A program made the translations under genes and the position numbers. A stretch of 64,000 nucleotides of DNA, from the NCBI RefSeq assembly GCF_036227125.1, contig NZ_CP109435.1, positions 434,001 to 498,000 of the forward strand, read 5' to 3'. The notes under the pieces are model-generated. The model ran no database searches. It had not been told where the DNA came from and saw only the letters and a list, made by a program, of their open reading frames with translations. This stretch comes from Streptomyces sp. NBC_01485. GTDB taxonomy: Bacteria > Actinomycetota > Actinomycetes > Streptomycetales > Streptomycetaceae. Below are positions 55,456 to 64,000 of the stretch, in pieces (positions within the stretch are counted from its first letter, which is position 1; each line of letters opens with the position of its first letter).

Positions 55456-56256
55456 CTACTCGCCCCAGCCGGCCTCGGCGTCCAGCCCCTCCTGTCCCTC
55501 CGGCACCTCCGGCTGCTGAGGCTGAGGCTGGTCCGTCGTCCCGTCAGTCGTTCCCGACACCCCTACGAACAGCCGCGCCAACCGCTCCCCCACCTCCACC
55601 GCGGACGCGTGGCTCTCGATGGGGGTCGCCCGGGAGTTCTTGAAGACGATGTACGTGACGCCGGACGGGGCGCCGCCGCCGCGGGGGTCGGGGCGGATGC
55701 CGAGTGCCTGGGCGGTGGCGTACGACGCCTCGCCGATGATGCCGCTCGGTCCCGTGTCGCCGACGACCGCGTACTGCACCCGGTCCCGGTAGACCACGGC
55801 CGCGACGGAGCCCCCGAGCACCCCGTGTTCGCGGTGGTCCCAGAGGGCGCTCACCCCCGGCACGACGATGTAGGGCAGCGCCTCGGCGCTGAGATAGCGG
55901 CCGTCGGACTGCTGGTAGGCCGTGGCGTCGGAGAACAGCGGGTCGGTGCGGCTGTTGCACTGCGGGCCGGGGCGGCCGTCGCAGTCGATGTCCATGTCGG
56001 CCGTCCAGAACACGGCCTCGTCGGTGCCGCACACCGGGATCGTGGCGGGGGCGTCGTCGTCGGTGCGGTAGCGGCCGCGGGAGACGGGGGTGCAGTCGCG
56101 GACCCGGGACAGCAGGTCGGCGGCGCGGACTGAGCCTTCTTGGCGCAGCGCCGGTGCCCCGGGGGCGCCCGGGGACGGGTGCGCGGCGGCGGGTGGGGTG
56201 GTCGGGGCCAGCAGGGCGAGGCCGGCCGCGGCCAGTGTCAGCGACTGGGCGCGCAC
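55456..56256 (-). CDS. GH75 family secreted chitosanase
   Basis: 266 residues from GTG 56256 (AGAGGG site). Signal peptide AQSLTLAAAGLALLAPTTPP ends near AAAHP. The GH75 core includes SRVRDCTPVSRGRYRTDDDA, AVFWTADMDIDCDGRPG (catalytic Asp region), DGRYLSAEALPYIVVPG, VVGDTGPSGIIGEASYATAQ and GVTYIVFKNS. GH75 enzymes cleave chitosan endo-wise. A Gln/Pro-rich tail follows the catalytic domain. Monocistronic by spacing. Confidence 0.9.
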   Translation of the reverse strand: MRAQSLTLAAAGLALLAPTTPPAAAHPSPGAPGAPALRQEGSVRAADLLSRVRDCTPVSRGRYRTDDDAPATIPVCGTDEAVFWTADMDIDCDGRPGPQCNSRTDPLFSDATAYQQSDGRYLSAEALPYIVVPGVSALWDHREHGVLGGSVAAVVYRDRVQYAVVGDTGPSGIIGEASYATAQALGIRPDPRGGGAPSGVTYIVFKNSRATPIESHASAVEVGERLARLFVGVSGTTDGTTDQPQPQQPEVPEGQEGLDAEAGWGE

Positions 56257-56408
56257 GATACGGGACCCTCTCGTGGGACATTGACGGACACTCAGAACAA
56301 TCTGGTGTCGACCGCACCCCGGGGCCACTTTGAGGGGGCCGTACGGTGCACGGCGTACGAGGCCCGGTTTTTGACGGGCCGACAGGGGGCGGGCGCGGAG
56401 GCGAAGCC

Positions 56409-56734
56409 GTGCGACGCGTTGTGCTGTGGGTGGTGGTGTGCGGGCTGGTGGCGGCCCTGTCGTGCGGGTGCGCCGGCGGTGCCGACAGCGGTAGCGGTAG
56501 CGGTAGGAGTAGCGGTAGGAGTAGCGGTAGGAGTAGCGGTAGGAGTAGCGGTAGGAGTAGGAGCAGCGGTGACGACGGGCGGGTTCCCGGCGCGCCGGCG
56601 GGGGGCAGTACAGCTTCCGGGCGGGGCCGGAGGCGGGGGCCGGTCACCGGGTGCGGCTGCGGGCCCGGCTGCCGGACGGCACGTGGGGCGCGTTCTCGGC
56701 GGAGCGGACGGTGACGACGGGCGGGCCCCGGTGA
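56409..56734 (+). pseudogene. Small secreted protein with GRSS repeats, frameshifted in a G-run
   Basis: GTG 56409 begins a signal-like helix (VVLWVVVCGLVAALSCGCAG, possibly a lipoprotein), then GSGSG and five GRSS-type tetrapeptides. In this frame the rest (STASGRGRRRG...) looks non-native. The third frame reads QYSFRAGPEAGAGHRVRLRA and DGTWGAFSAERTVTTGGPR before TGA 56732-56734, resembling a fibronectin-III-like beta-domain. One extra G in the six-G run at 56600-56605 would join the two, so I infer a -1 frameshift or a sequencing error. The intact protein would be ~108 residues. Confidence 0.55.
56502..56549 (+). repeat. GGTAGGAGTAGC 12-bp tandem repeat
   Basis: Four perfect 12-bp copies plus a degenerate fifth (56550-56561), flanked by GGTAGC units. 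In frame with the signal peptide they encode Gly-Arg-Ser-Ser. AGG, AGT and AGC-rich composition is unlike neighbouring genes. Confidence 0.9.
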
Positions 56735-56898
56735 CCACTCGCCTGGGCCGTACGGAGGAATCCGTCACCTGCCCGGCGGCGGTCCGGGTGCGGGACGGGT
56801 CCGGGGCGCGTTGGCTGCCCCTGAGGCAGCACGGGCGTACCCGATCTCGGCGGCGCAAGGGATGTACCGCCAACCGTGCCGCCGCCGGAGGACATCCC

Positions 56899-57444
56899 AT
56901 GCGCACTTCCCGTTTCCTCATCCGCTCGGGACTGACCGTGGCAGCCGTCGCCACGCTTCCCCTCACCCTGGCCTCCGGGCCTGCCGCCGCCCGGGTTTCG
57001 GGCATCTCCGTCAGCACGACCGGCTCCACGGCGTCGGTGGTGACCAGCGCCTGCACCCAGAGCAACGGGAGCTGGGGCACGGCCGCGCTGCTCAGCAGCG
57101 GCCAGGGGAGCTTCGCCCAGGGGCGTCAGGTCGCCCTGTCCGGGACGGCCGCGAGCCAGTCCGCGGCCTGGTCGGGCGTCTCCCCGGGCACGTACACCGT
57201 CGTCGTCATGTGCTCCAGCGGCGCCACCGCCGGCACCCAGTCGGTGATCGTCTCGGCGCCGGTGCCGTCCGTCCCGACCATCTCCGCGACCGCCTCGCCC
57301 TCGCGCGGCGTCATGGGCGGCCTCGGCGGCACGGCCCGCGACTACGGCCCCGTCACCATGGGGGTCGGCGGGGCGCTGGTGGGAGCGGGTGTCATCGGAG
57401 CGGCCTGGTTCCTGCGCCGCCGCTCGAAGCCGCACCGGTTCTAG
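56899..57444 (+). CDS. Small secreted/membrane-anchored protein of unknown function
   Basis: 181 residues from ATG 56899 (GGAGGA site). Sec signal peptide SGLTVAAVATLPLTLASGPA. A Ser/Thr/Ala-rich beta-like ectodomain follows with a Cys pair (TSACTQSNG, VVMCSSGAT), then a C-terminal helix MGVGGALVGAGVIGAAWFLR and the basic tail RRSKPHRF, which would anchor it in the membrane. No LPxTG is present, so it is not a sortase substrate. Resembles small Streptomyces surface proteins; role unknown. Confidence 0.8.
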   Translation: MRTSRFLIRSGLTVAAVATLPLTLASGPAAARVSGISVSTTGSTASVVTSACTQSNGSWGTAALLSSGQGSFAQGRQVALSGTAASQSAAWSGVSPGTYTVVVMCSSGATAGTQSVIVSAPVPSVPTISATASPSRGVMGGLGGTARDYGPVTMGVGGALVGAGVIGAAWFLRRRSKPHRF

Positions 57445-57512
57445 GAGTTGTCCCAGTTCCAAGAGTTGTTCTGGCTCTAAGGGTTGTTCTGGTTCTAGGA
57501 GTTGTCCTGGCC
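57441..57512. repeat. 18-bp imperfect tandem repeat between convergent genes
   Basis: Four 18-bp units of the type CTAGGAGTTGTCCTGGTT (57441, 57459, 57477, 57495). The first overlaps the stop of the secreted-protein gene and the last encodes the end of the PadR protein (GQDNS, stop), so each copy offers a stop codon on one strand. Confidence 0.85.
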
Positions 57513-58067
57513 GGTTCCGTGGCCGGCCGGGTCGTCCAGCGCGGGCAGCTCTTCCAGGGCCTCGGTGAGCCACTGGGTCCAGAACGTCTCCAGTTCGATG
57601 CCCGCGCGCAGGACCAGGTGTCGCAGCCTGGTCTGCGCGGGGGCGTCACCGGGCGGGAAGTCGCGCTTCTCGATCTCCTCGTACTCGCTCAACTGCCGCC
57701 GGTGCAGCTCTAGATGGCGGCGCAGATCGGCCTCCAGACCGGCGGTGCCGACGACGGCCGCGGCGCGCAGCCGCAGCAGCAGGGCGTCGCGGTGCGGCTT
57801 GGGGTCCTGGCCGGCCGCCGTCCACCGGGCGAGTTCGGCGCGGCCCGCGGGCAGGACTTCGTAGGCCTTCTTCTGGCCGCGGGCCGGCTGCTCGGTCGGC
57901 AGTGCCCTGATGTGGCCGTCGGCCTCCAGTTTTCCCAGCTCGCGGTAGATCTGCTGGTGCGTCGCCGACCAGAAGTAGCCGATCGACCTGTCGAACCGGC
58001 GGGTCAGATCCAGCCCCGACGAGGGCCTCTCGAGCAGGGCGGTGAGGATCGCGTGCGGGAGTGACAT
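57495..58067 (-). CDS. PadR-family transcriptional regulator
   Basis: 190 residues. Winged helix in the first 85 residues (SLPHAILTALLERPSSGLDL, ATHQQIYRELGKLEADGHI) and the C-terminal dimer domain (LRLRAAAVVGTAGLEADLRR). The long C-terminal domain suggests the Vir/AphA-like PadR subclass. It starts 41 bp after fadH on the same strand, so it probably represses its own operon; the TGCAAC dyad at 60183 is a likely site. Confidence 0.92.
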   Translation of the reverse strand: MSLPHAILTALLERPSSGLDLTRRFDRSIGYFWSATHQQIYRELGKLEADGHIRALPTEQPARGQKKAYEVLPAGRAELARWTAAGQDPKPHRDALLLRLRAAAVVGTAGLEADLRRHLELHRRQLSEYEEIEKRDFPPGDAPAQTRLRHLVLRAGIELETFWTQWLTEALEELPALDDPAGHGTGQDNS

Positions 58068-58108
58068 GCGGCCAATCCTAGGGACGCGCCGGTACGGCAC
58101 CCGGGCGC

Positions 58109-60160
<2,052 letters not shown>

Positions 60161-60182
60161 CTAGAGGACCGCACACGGGTTA

Positions 60183-60196
60183 TGCAACTTGTTGCA
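60183..60196. promoter_or_regulatory. Candidate PadR operator upstream of fadH
   Basis: TGCAACTTGTTGCA, perfect 6-bp arms around TT, 58 bp upstream of the fadH start, in an AT-rich patch (GTTATGCAACTTGTTGCACA). Symmetric sites of this kind near PadR-controlled promoters are common. Confidence 0.55.
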
Positions 60197-60263
60197 CAAT
60201 GAGGTCGGGGCCATGTGCCACAGGTCACCGGCCCACCGGCTCATCGGATCACCGACTCACCGC

Positions 60264-60632
60264 TCACCGGCTCTCGAGCACGACGTGCAGTTCCCGCTCC
60301 TGGTCCCCGGAGGCGGAGGAGAGGTCGCGTACCGCGAACGCCGAGTCCAGCGCCGTACGGAGTCGCTCGATCGCCCAGTAGCCGCCCTGCGCGTCGGCCT
60401 CGACGGAGGACGAGAGCCGGGCCGGGCGGGCGCAGTCGTGCGTTTCGGTGACCTCGAAGGTGCCGAGCCACACCATCGGGCGGGTCTCGTGCAGTTGCTG
60501 CGGCGCCTCGTCGGCGCCGCGGTCCGACGCGAAGCACTCGCCCAGCGTGTCGAACACGATGCGGGCGTCCTCCTTGCTGCATCCGCTGATCTCGACGGAG
60601 ACGGACTCCTCGTGCGGTCGCTCGCGGTCCAT
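60264..60632 (-). CDS. Hypothetical protein
   Basis: 122 residues from ATG 60632 (AGAGGAG site; the frame opens earlier at 60692 without one). It reads SVSVEISGCSKEDARIVFDT then VEADAQGGYWAIERLRTALD and ends ELHVVLESR. Alternating strands and helices with no signal peptide or membrane segment suggest a small cytosolic alpha/beta protein. I do not recognise the family. It stands between fadH and a secreted protein gene. Confidence 0.7.
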   Translation of the reverse strand: MDRERPHEESVSVEISGCSKEDARIVFDTLGECFASDRGADEAPQQLHETRPMVWLGTFEVTETHDCARPARLSSSVEADAQGGYWAIERLRTALDSAFAVRDLSSASGDQERELHVVLESR

Positions 60633-60752
60633 CGTGATCGCTCCTCTCGTGGCGGTGGCGCGGCAGTGCGGGTTCCCCGCGAACCGCGCCACATCCCCAG
60701 AAAAGCACCACTTTCCGCGAGGAACCAGCGGCGGGAGCCGCCGGCGCCGGGC

Positions 60753-61664
60753 TCAGCTCCGCGTGAAGCGGTACGTCTTGCTGTCGGTCAGGACGCAGAA
60801 GCCGGGCGAGATGACGATCACGCGAAGGGTGCCGCTGCGGCGGTCGTAGTCGATGCCCTCCGTCTCGAAGGTGCCCGAGCAGGAGCTGCGCAGCGGCAAC
60901 TGGCGCAGGGCCGTGACATGGCCGCTGACGTCGCCCGTGGCGTCCGGTTCGGCGGACAGGTCGATCCGCAGGAGGGGCTTGGTGATGCCGAAGAGGGTTC
61001 CGGCCGGGTCGTCGGAGGAGCAGAGCAGGGTGGTCGGGCCGGTGAAGTCGCAGCCCTGGACGTCGCGCACGGCGTGGTCGAGGCGGACGGTCGACACCTG
61101 CGGCAGGTTCGCCGAGGGCGAGGTGCTCGCGTTGGCGCCGGGGGTCGGGAAGACGAGGAAGCGGGTCATGGTGCCCCACTCGCCCGACAGCATCCACCGG
61201 CTGTTCGGGGTGACGGCCACCCAGGAGTTGTTGAGTGCCTCGCCCGGGCCGAGCGCGTGCACGTACTCCGACCAGGCCCCGCCCGGTGCCTGCACGCGGT
61301 ACATCTTCGAGGCGCCCGAGTCGCTCTGGTAGGGCTCGACGTAGTAGCCGTCGTAGGAGGCGTCCGGGTCGCCGACGTGGTTCCAGCCCCGGGTGGACAC
61401 GGAGAGCGGGATGGTGCCGACGCCGGTGTAGCGGTTGGCGCCGCCGACCGGGACCTCGACCGACGTCAGGCCCTGGCTCTCGGTCAGCGGCTCGGCACGG
61501 TCGGAGCCGACCTCGGTCCAGGTGTCGGCGGCAGCGGCGGGCGGCGCGGCGGAGAGGGCGGCGACCGTCGCGAGGGCCAGCGCGAGGAGGACGGTGCGGG
61601 TGGTACGGGCGGTCCCTGACAAGGGGCTACGACTACGGCGGCTGCGGGCAGGGCGCAGGGGCAT
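60753..61664 (-). CDS. Secreted protein of unknown function
   Basis: 303 residues. Arg-rich N-region and signal helix TVLLALALATVAALSAAPPA with cleavage near AAA-DTWTEV. The mature domain is beta-rich, with repeated YxVxP-like blades (NSWVAVTPNSRWMLSGEWGT, GITKPLLRIDLSAEPDATGD), suggesting a propeller-like fold. Four Cys (QGCDF, LLCSS, SSCSG, GFCVL) may pair after export. No catalytic motif recognised. Confidence 0.75.
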   Translation of the reverse strand: MPLRPARSRRSRSPLSGTARTTRTVLLALALATVAALSAAPPAAAADTWTEVGSDRAEPLTESQGLTSVEVPVGGANRYTGVGTIPLSVSTRGWNHVGDPDASYDGYYVEPYQSDSGASKMYRVQAPGGAWSEYVHALGPGEALNNSWVAVTPNSRWMLSGEWGTMTRFLVFPTPGANASTSPSANLPQVSTVRLDHAVRDVQGCDFTGPTTLLCSSDDPAGTLFGITKPLLRIDLSAEPDATGDVSGHVTALRQLPLRSSCSGTFETEGIDYDRRSGTLRVIVISPGFCVLTDSKTYRFTRS

Positions 61665-61921
61665 GGGACTCCTCGTCGAGGGGGGTGGGGCGAGCGGGGG
61701 TGGGGCGAGCTCGGCGGACAGTCTGGCCCGACGTCGTAGTCATGTACAGACCAATCTGATGGACAGGTGCGGACCCTGAGGAGAACGGCGCGCGAAGCCG
61801 TACTGGAGGACCATGGAGAAGAGCCCCCGAGGCGTGGGAGAAATGGGTTGAGCGCGGTAGAACAGGGGGAGTCGGCACAGGGGACGGCGTGCCGCATCGA
61901 CGTGCGGAGGCGGTACGTGGC

Positions 61922-63988
61922 ATGAGCGCAGCCAGATCGTCCGTGGCAGGCGATGGTGGCCCGACGGGCCCCAGCGGACTGCTGGACGTGCTGAACGTGG
62001 CCTCGGTGGTGCTGGACACCGAGGGCCGTATCGCGCTGTGGAGTCCCCAGGCCGAGGAGTTGTTCGGCTACCCGGCGCAGGAGGCGCTGGGGCGGTTCGC
62101 GGCCCGGGTGATGGTCCACGAGCAGCATGTCGACCTGGTCGTGAAACTGTTCGCGGACGTCATGGCCACCGGCCGGAGCTGGGCGGGGGCGTTCCCCATC
62201 CGGCGCAAGGACGGCACCACCCGGTTGGTGGAGTTCCGCAACATGCGGCTCATGGACGACCGGGGCAATGTGTACGCCCTGGGCCTGGCCACCGACCAGA
62301 CGACGGTGCGCGGGCTGGAGCGGGACGTCGCCCTGTCCGCCCGGATGGTCTCGCAGTCCCCCAACGGCCTGGCCGTCCTGGACACCGACCTGCGGTACGT
62401 CTCGGTCAACCCCGCGCTGGCGCGGATCAACGGTGTGCCGGCCGAGGAGCACCTGGGGCGGACGGTCCGCGAGGTGCTGCCCCTGCTGGACGCGGACGTC
62501 CTGGAGGACGAGGCGCGCGAGGTGCTGCGGACCGGGGAGCCGCTCGTCGACCGGTTCACCGCCGGCCGGACCCCTGCCGACCCGGACGCGGACCACACCT
62601 GGTCGATCTCCCTGTACCGCCTGGAGGACGCCCGCGGCACCGTGCTGGGCGTCGCCATCTCGGTGGTCGACGTCACCGAGCGGCACCGGGCGTCCGTCGA
62701 GACCGAGGCGGCGCGCCGCCGGCTGGCGCTGATCGCGGACGCCTCGGCCCGCATCGGCACCACCCTGGACCTGGAGCGCACCGCCCGTGAACTGGCCGAC
62801 GTGGCGGTGCCGGTACTGGCGGACGTGGCCGCGGTGGATCTGCTCGACGCGGTGGTCGCGGGCCGGCGCACCAGTCTCGGACCCGCGGAGGGCGCCGTGA
62901 TCCGCGCCCTGGCGGTGCGGGTGTACAACGCGCCCGAGGCCCTCCAGGCCTCCGACCCGCCCGGCCAGGTCGCCCGCTACGGGCCGCAGCGGCTCATCAC
63001 GGAGTGCGTGCGCACCGGCCTGCCGGTCATGGTCGCGGAGGTCAAGGACGAGGATCTCGCGCGCATCGCCCGCTCCCCCGAGTCGGCCGAGCTGCTGGCC
63101 CGGGCGGGTGTGCACTCCTATCTGGCCGTGCCGCTCATCGCGCGGGGCGAGGTGCTCGGCGCCCTGGACCTGAAGCGGATCCACCACCCGCTCCCCTTCA
63201 GCCAGGACGACCTGCTGCTCGCCCGCGAGCTGGCGGCACGCGCCGCCATGCAGATCGACAACGCCCGCTGGTACCAGAACGCCCGCACCACCGCGCTCAC
63301 CCTCCAGCGCAGCCTGCTGCCGAGCCATCCGCCCGTCACCGGCGGCCTCGAGGTCGCCTCCCGCTATCAGCCGGCGGGCGCCACCACCGAGGTCGGCGGC
63401 GACTGGTTCGACGTCATCCCGCTGGAGGACGGCAAGACTGCGCTCGTCGTCGGCGACGTGATGGGCAGCGGCATCGACGCCGCCGCCACGATGGGCCGGC
63501 TGCGCACCGCGACGACCACACTGGCCTCCCTCGACCTGGACCCGGCGGTCCTGCTGGAGCACCTCGACCGGATCACCCAGGGCCTGGACCACTCCATCGC
63601 CACCTGCGTGTACGTCGTCCACGACCCCCGGCTGGGACGGTGCCGGATCGCGAACGCAGGGCACCTGCCGCCGGCCCGGGTCCGCCCCGGCCACCCGCCC
63701 GAGCTGCTCGACCTGCCCACCGGGGTGCCGCTGGGCGTGGGCGGGGTGGCGTTCTCCACGACCGACGTCGACTTCGCGCCCGGCGACCAGCTCGTGCTGT
63801 ACACGGACGGCCTCGTCGAGACCCGCACGGACTCTCTCGACGAGCGCCTGGACGCGCTGCTGGCGCTCCTCGACGACCCCGCGCGCCCCCTGGAGGAGCT
63901 GTGCGACCGGCTGCTGAGCGCGTTGCACCACTCCGACAACCACGACGACGTCGCCCTGCTGGTCGCGCGGGCCCGGGCCACCGCGTAG
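61922..63988 (+). CDS. PAS-PAS-GAF-SpoIIE phosphatase
   Basis: 688 residues from ATG 61922 (GGAGG eleven bases upstream; GTG 61889 is an alternative). PAS 1 (~15-130; VASVVLDTEGRIALWSPQAE), PAS 2 (~135-255; SPNGLAVLDTDLRYVSVNPA), GAF (~265-430; YLAVPLIARGEVLGALDLKR) and SpoIIE (~455-688; EVGGDWFDVIPLEDG, VGDVMGSGIDAAATMGRLRT, DDVALLVARAR). It has no HATPase module, unlike the three other SpoIIE proteins in the window. It probably acts on a phosphorylated STAS-type antagonist. Confidence 0.93.
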   Translation: MSAARSSVAGDGGPTGPSGLLDVLNVASVVLDTEGRIALWSPQAEELFGYPAQEALGRFAARVMVHEQHVDLVVKLFADVMATGRSWAGAFPIRRKDGTTRLVEFRNMRLMDDRGNVYALGLATDQTTVRGLERDVALSARMVSQSPNGLAVLDTDLRYVSVNPALARINGVPAEEHLGRTVREVLPLLDADVLEDEAREVLRTGEPLVDRFTAGRTPADPDADHTWSISLYRLEDARGTVLGVAISVVDVTERHRASVETEAARRRLALIADASARIGTTLDLERTARELADVAVPVLADVAAVDLLDAVVAGRRTSLGPAEGAVIRALAVRVYNAPEALQASDPPGQVARYGPQRLITECVRTGLPVMVAEVKDEDLARIARSPESAELLARAGVHSYLAVPLIARGEVLGALDLKRIHHPLPFSQDDLLLARELAARAAMQIDNARWYQNARTTALTLQRSLLPSHPPVTGGLEVASRYQPAGATTEVGGDWFDVIPLEDGKTALVVGDVMGSGIDAAATMGRLRTATTTLASLDLDPAVLLEHLDRITQGLDHSIATCVYVVHDPRLGRCRIANAGHLPPARVRPGHPPELLDLPTGVPLGVGGVAFSTTDVDFAPGDQLVLYTDGLVETRTDSLDERLDALLALLDDPARPLEELCDRLLSALHHSDNHDDVALLVARARATA

Positions 63989-64000
63989 GCGACGCCACCC

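Noticed and set aside
56140..57444. 434-codon plus-strand frame running from the GH75 leader through the secreted protein
   Set aside because: Only the last 181 codons, after a GGAGGA site and signal peptide, look real; the earlier part is antisense or repeat-derived (VAVG runs).

Overview
The window is high-GC DNA with GTG starts, strong GGAGG ribosome sites and gene families (DUF6479, DUF6243, SpoIIE-type phosphatases with PAS/GAF sensors, secreted CAZymes with long signal peptides) typical of a Streptomyces chromosome, probably from an arm region rich in accessory functions. No tRNA, rRNA or CRISPR array was seen.

Layout. 0-3.4 kb: a NUDIX hydrolase, a Ser/Thr kinase with eight TPR-like units, and an N-terminally deleted MpaB/DUF2236-type oxygenase. 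3.4-16.6 kb: a hypoxia/dormancy-type island with a DevS-like GAF-GAF histidine kinase and a response regulator very like DevR/DosR (OsdR in Streptomyces). Between them lie universal stress proteins, phosphoketolase, PPK2, a Zn alcohol dehydrogenase, a SulP transporter, a stand-alone cyclic-nucleotide-binding protein and a PPOX-fold protein. At least five 14-bp dyads of the form GGGCC-N4-GGCCC sit 80-125 bp upstream of these genes and are proposed DevR-type boxes. Several members are decayed (oleate hydratase, GNAT/acyl-CoA synthetase, GAPDH, a second USP). 16.6-26.4 kb: acyl-CoA dehydrogenase, Cys-rich DUF326 protein, short UvrA-like ATPase, PAS-SpoIIE phosphatase, ATP-grasp ligase, RpiB with the tail of a second phosphoketolase gene beside it, and the 3' remnant of a SCO6745-like gene.

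26.4-28.2 kb: a complete IS200/IS605-type element (TnpA Y1 transposase plus TnpB with intact RuvC and zinc-finger motifs) abutting the broken SCO6745-like gene. 28.3-40.6 kb: a carbohydrate region with a GH115 alpha-glucuronidase behind a perfect LacI-type palindrome, a DUF2071 gene, and an operon of ABC sugar importer (SBP, two permeases), a GH43-like enzyme and a secreted beta-helix protein, divergent from a LacI-family regulator. 40.7-43.9 kb: a rifampicin monooxygenase (Rox) preceded by a rifamycin-associated element, then an aldehyde dehydrogenase.

44-64 kb: two paralogous PAS-GAF-SpoIIE-HATPase phosphatases around a lectin/metalloprotease; the dhaKLM dihydroxyacetone kinase operon; a TetR/SDR divergent pair with a 31-bp dyad; a GH75 chitosanase; a frameshifted small secreted protein with GRSS repeats; a fadH-padR operon; two proteins of unknown role; and a fourth SpoIIE-type phosphatase. 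The main themes are redox/energy stress survival, partner-switching signalling and plant-polymer use. Sequence inspection alone supports these calls; no database search was run.
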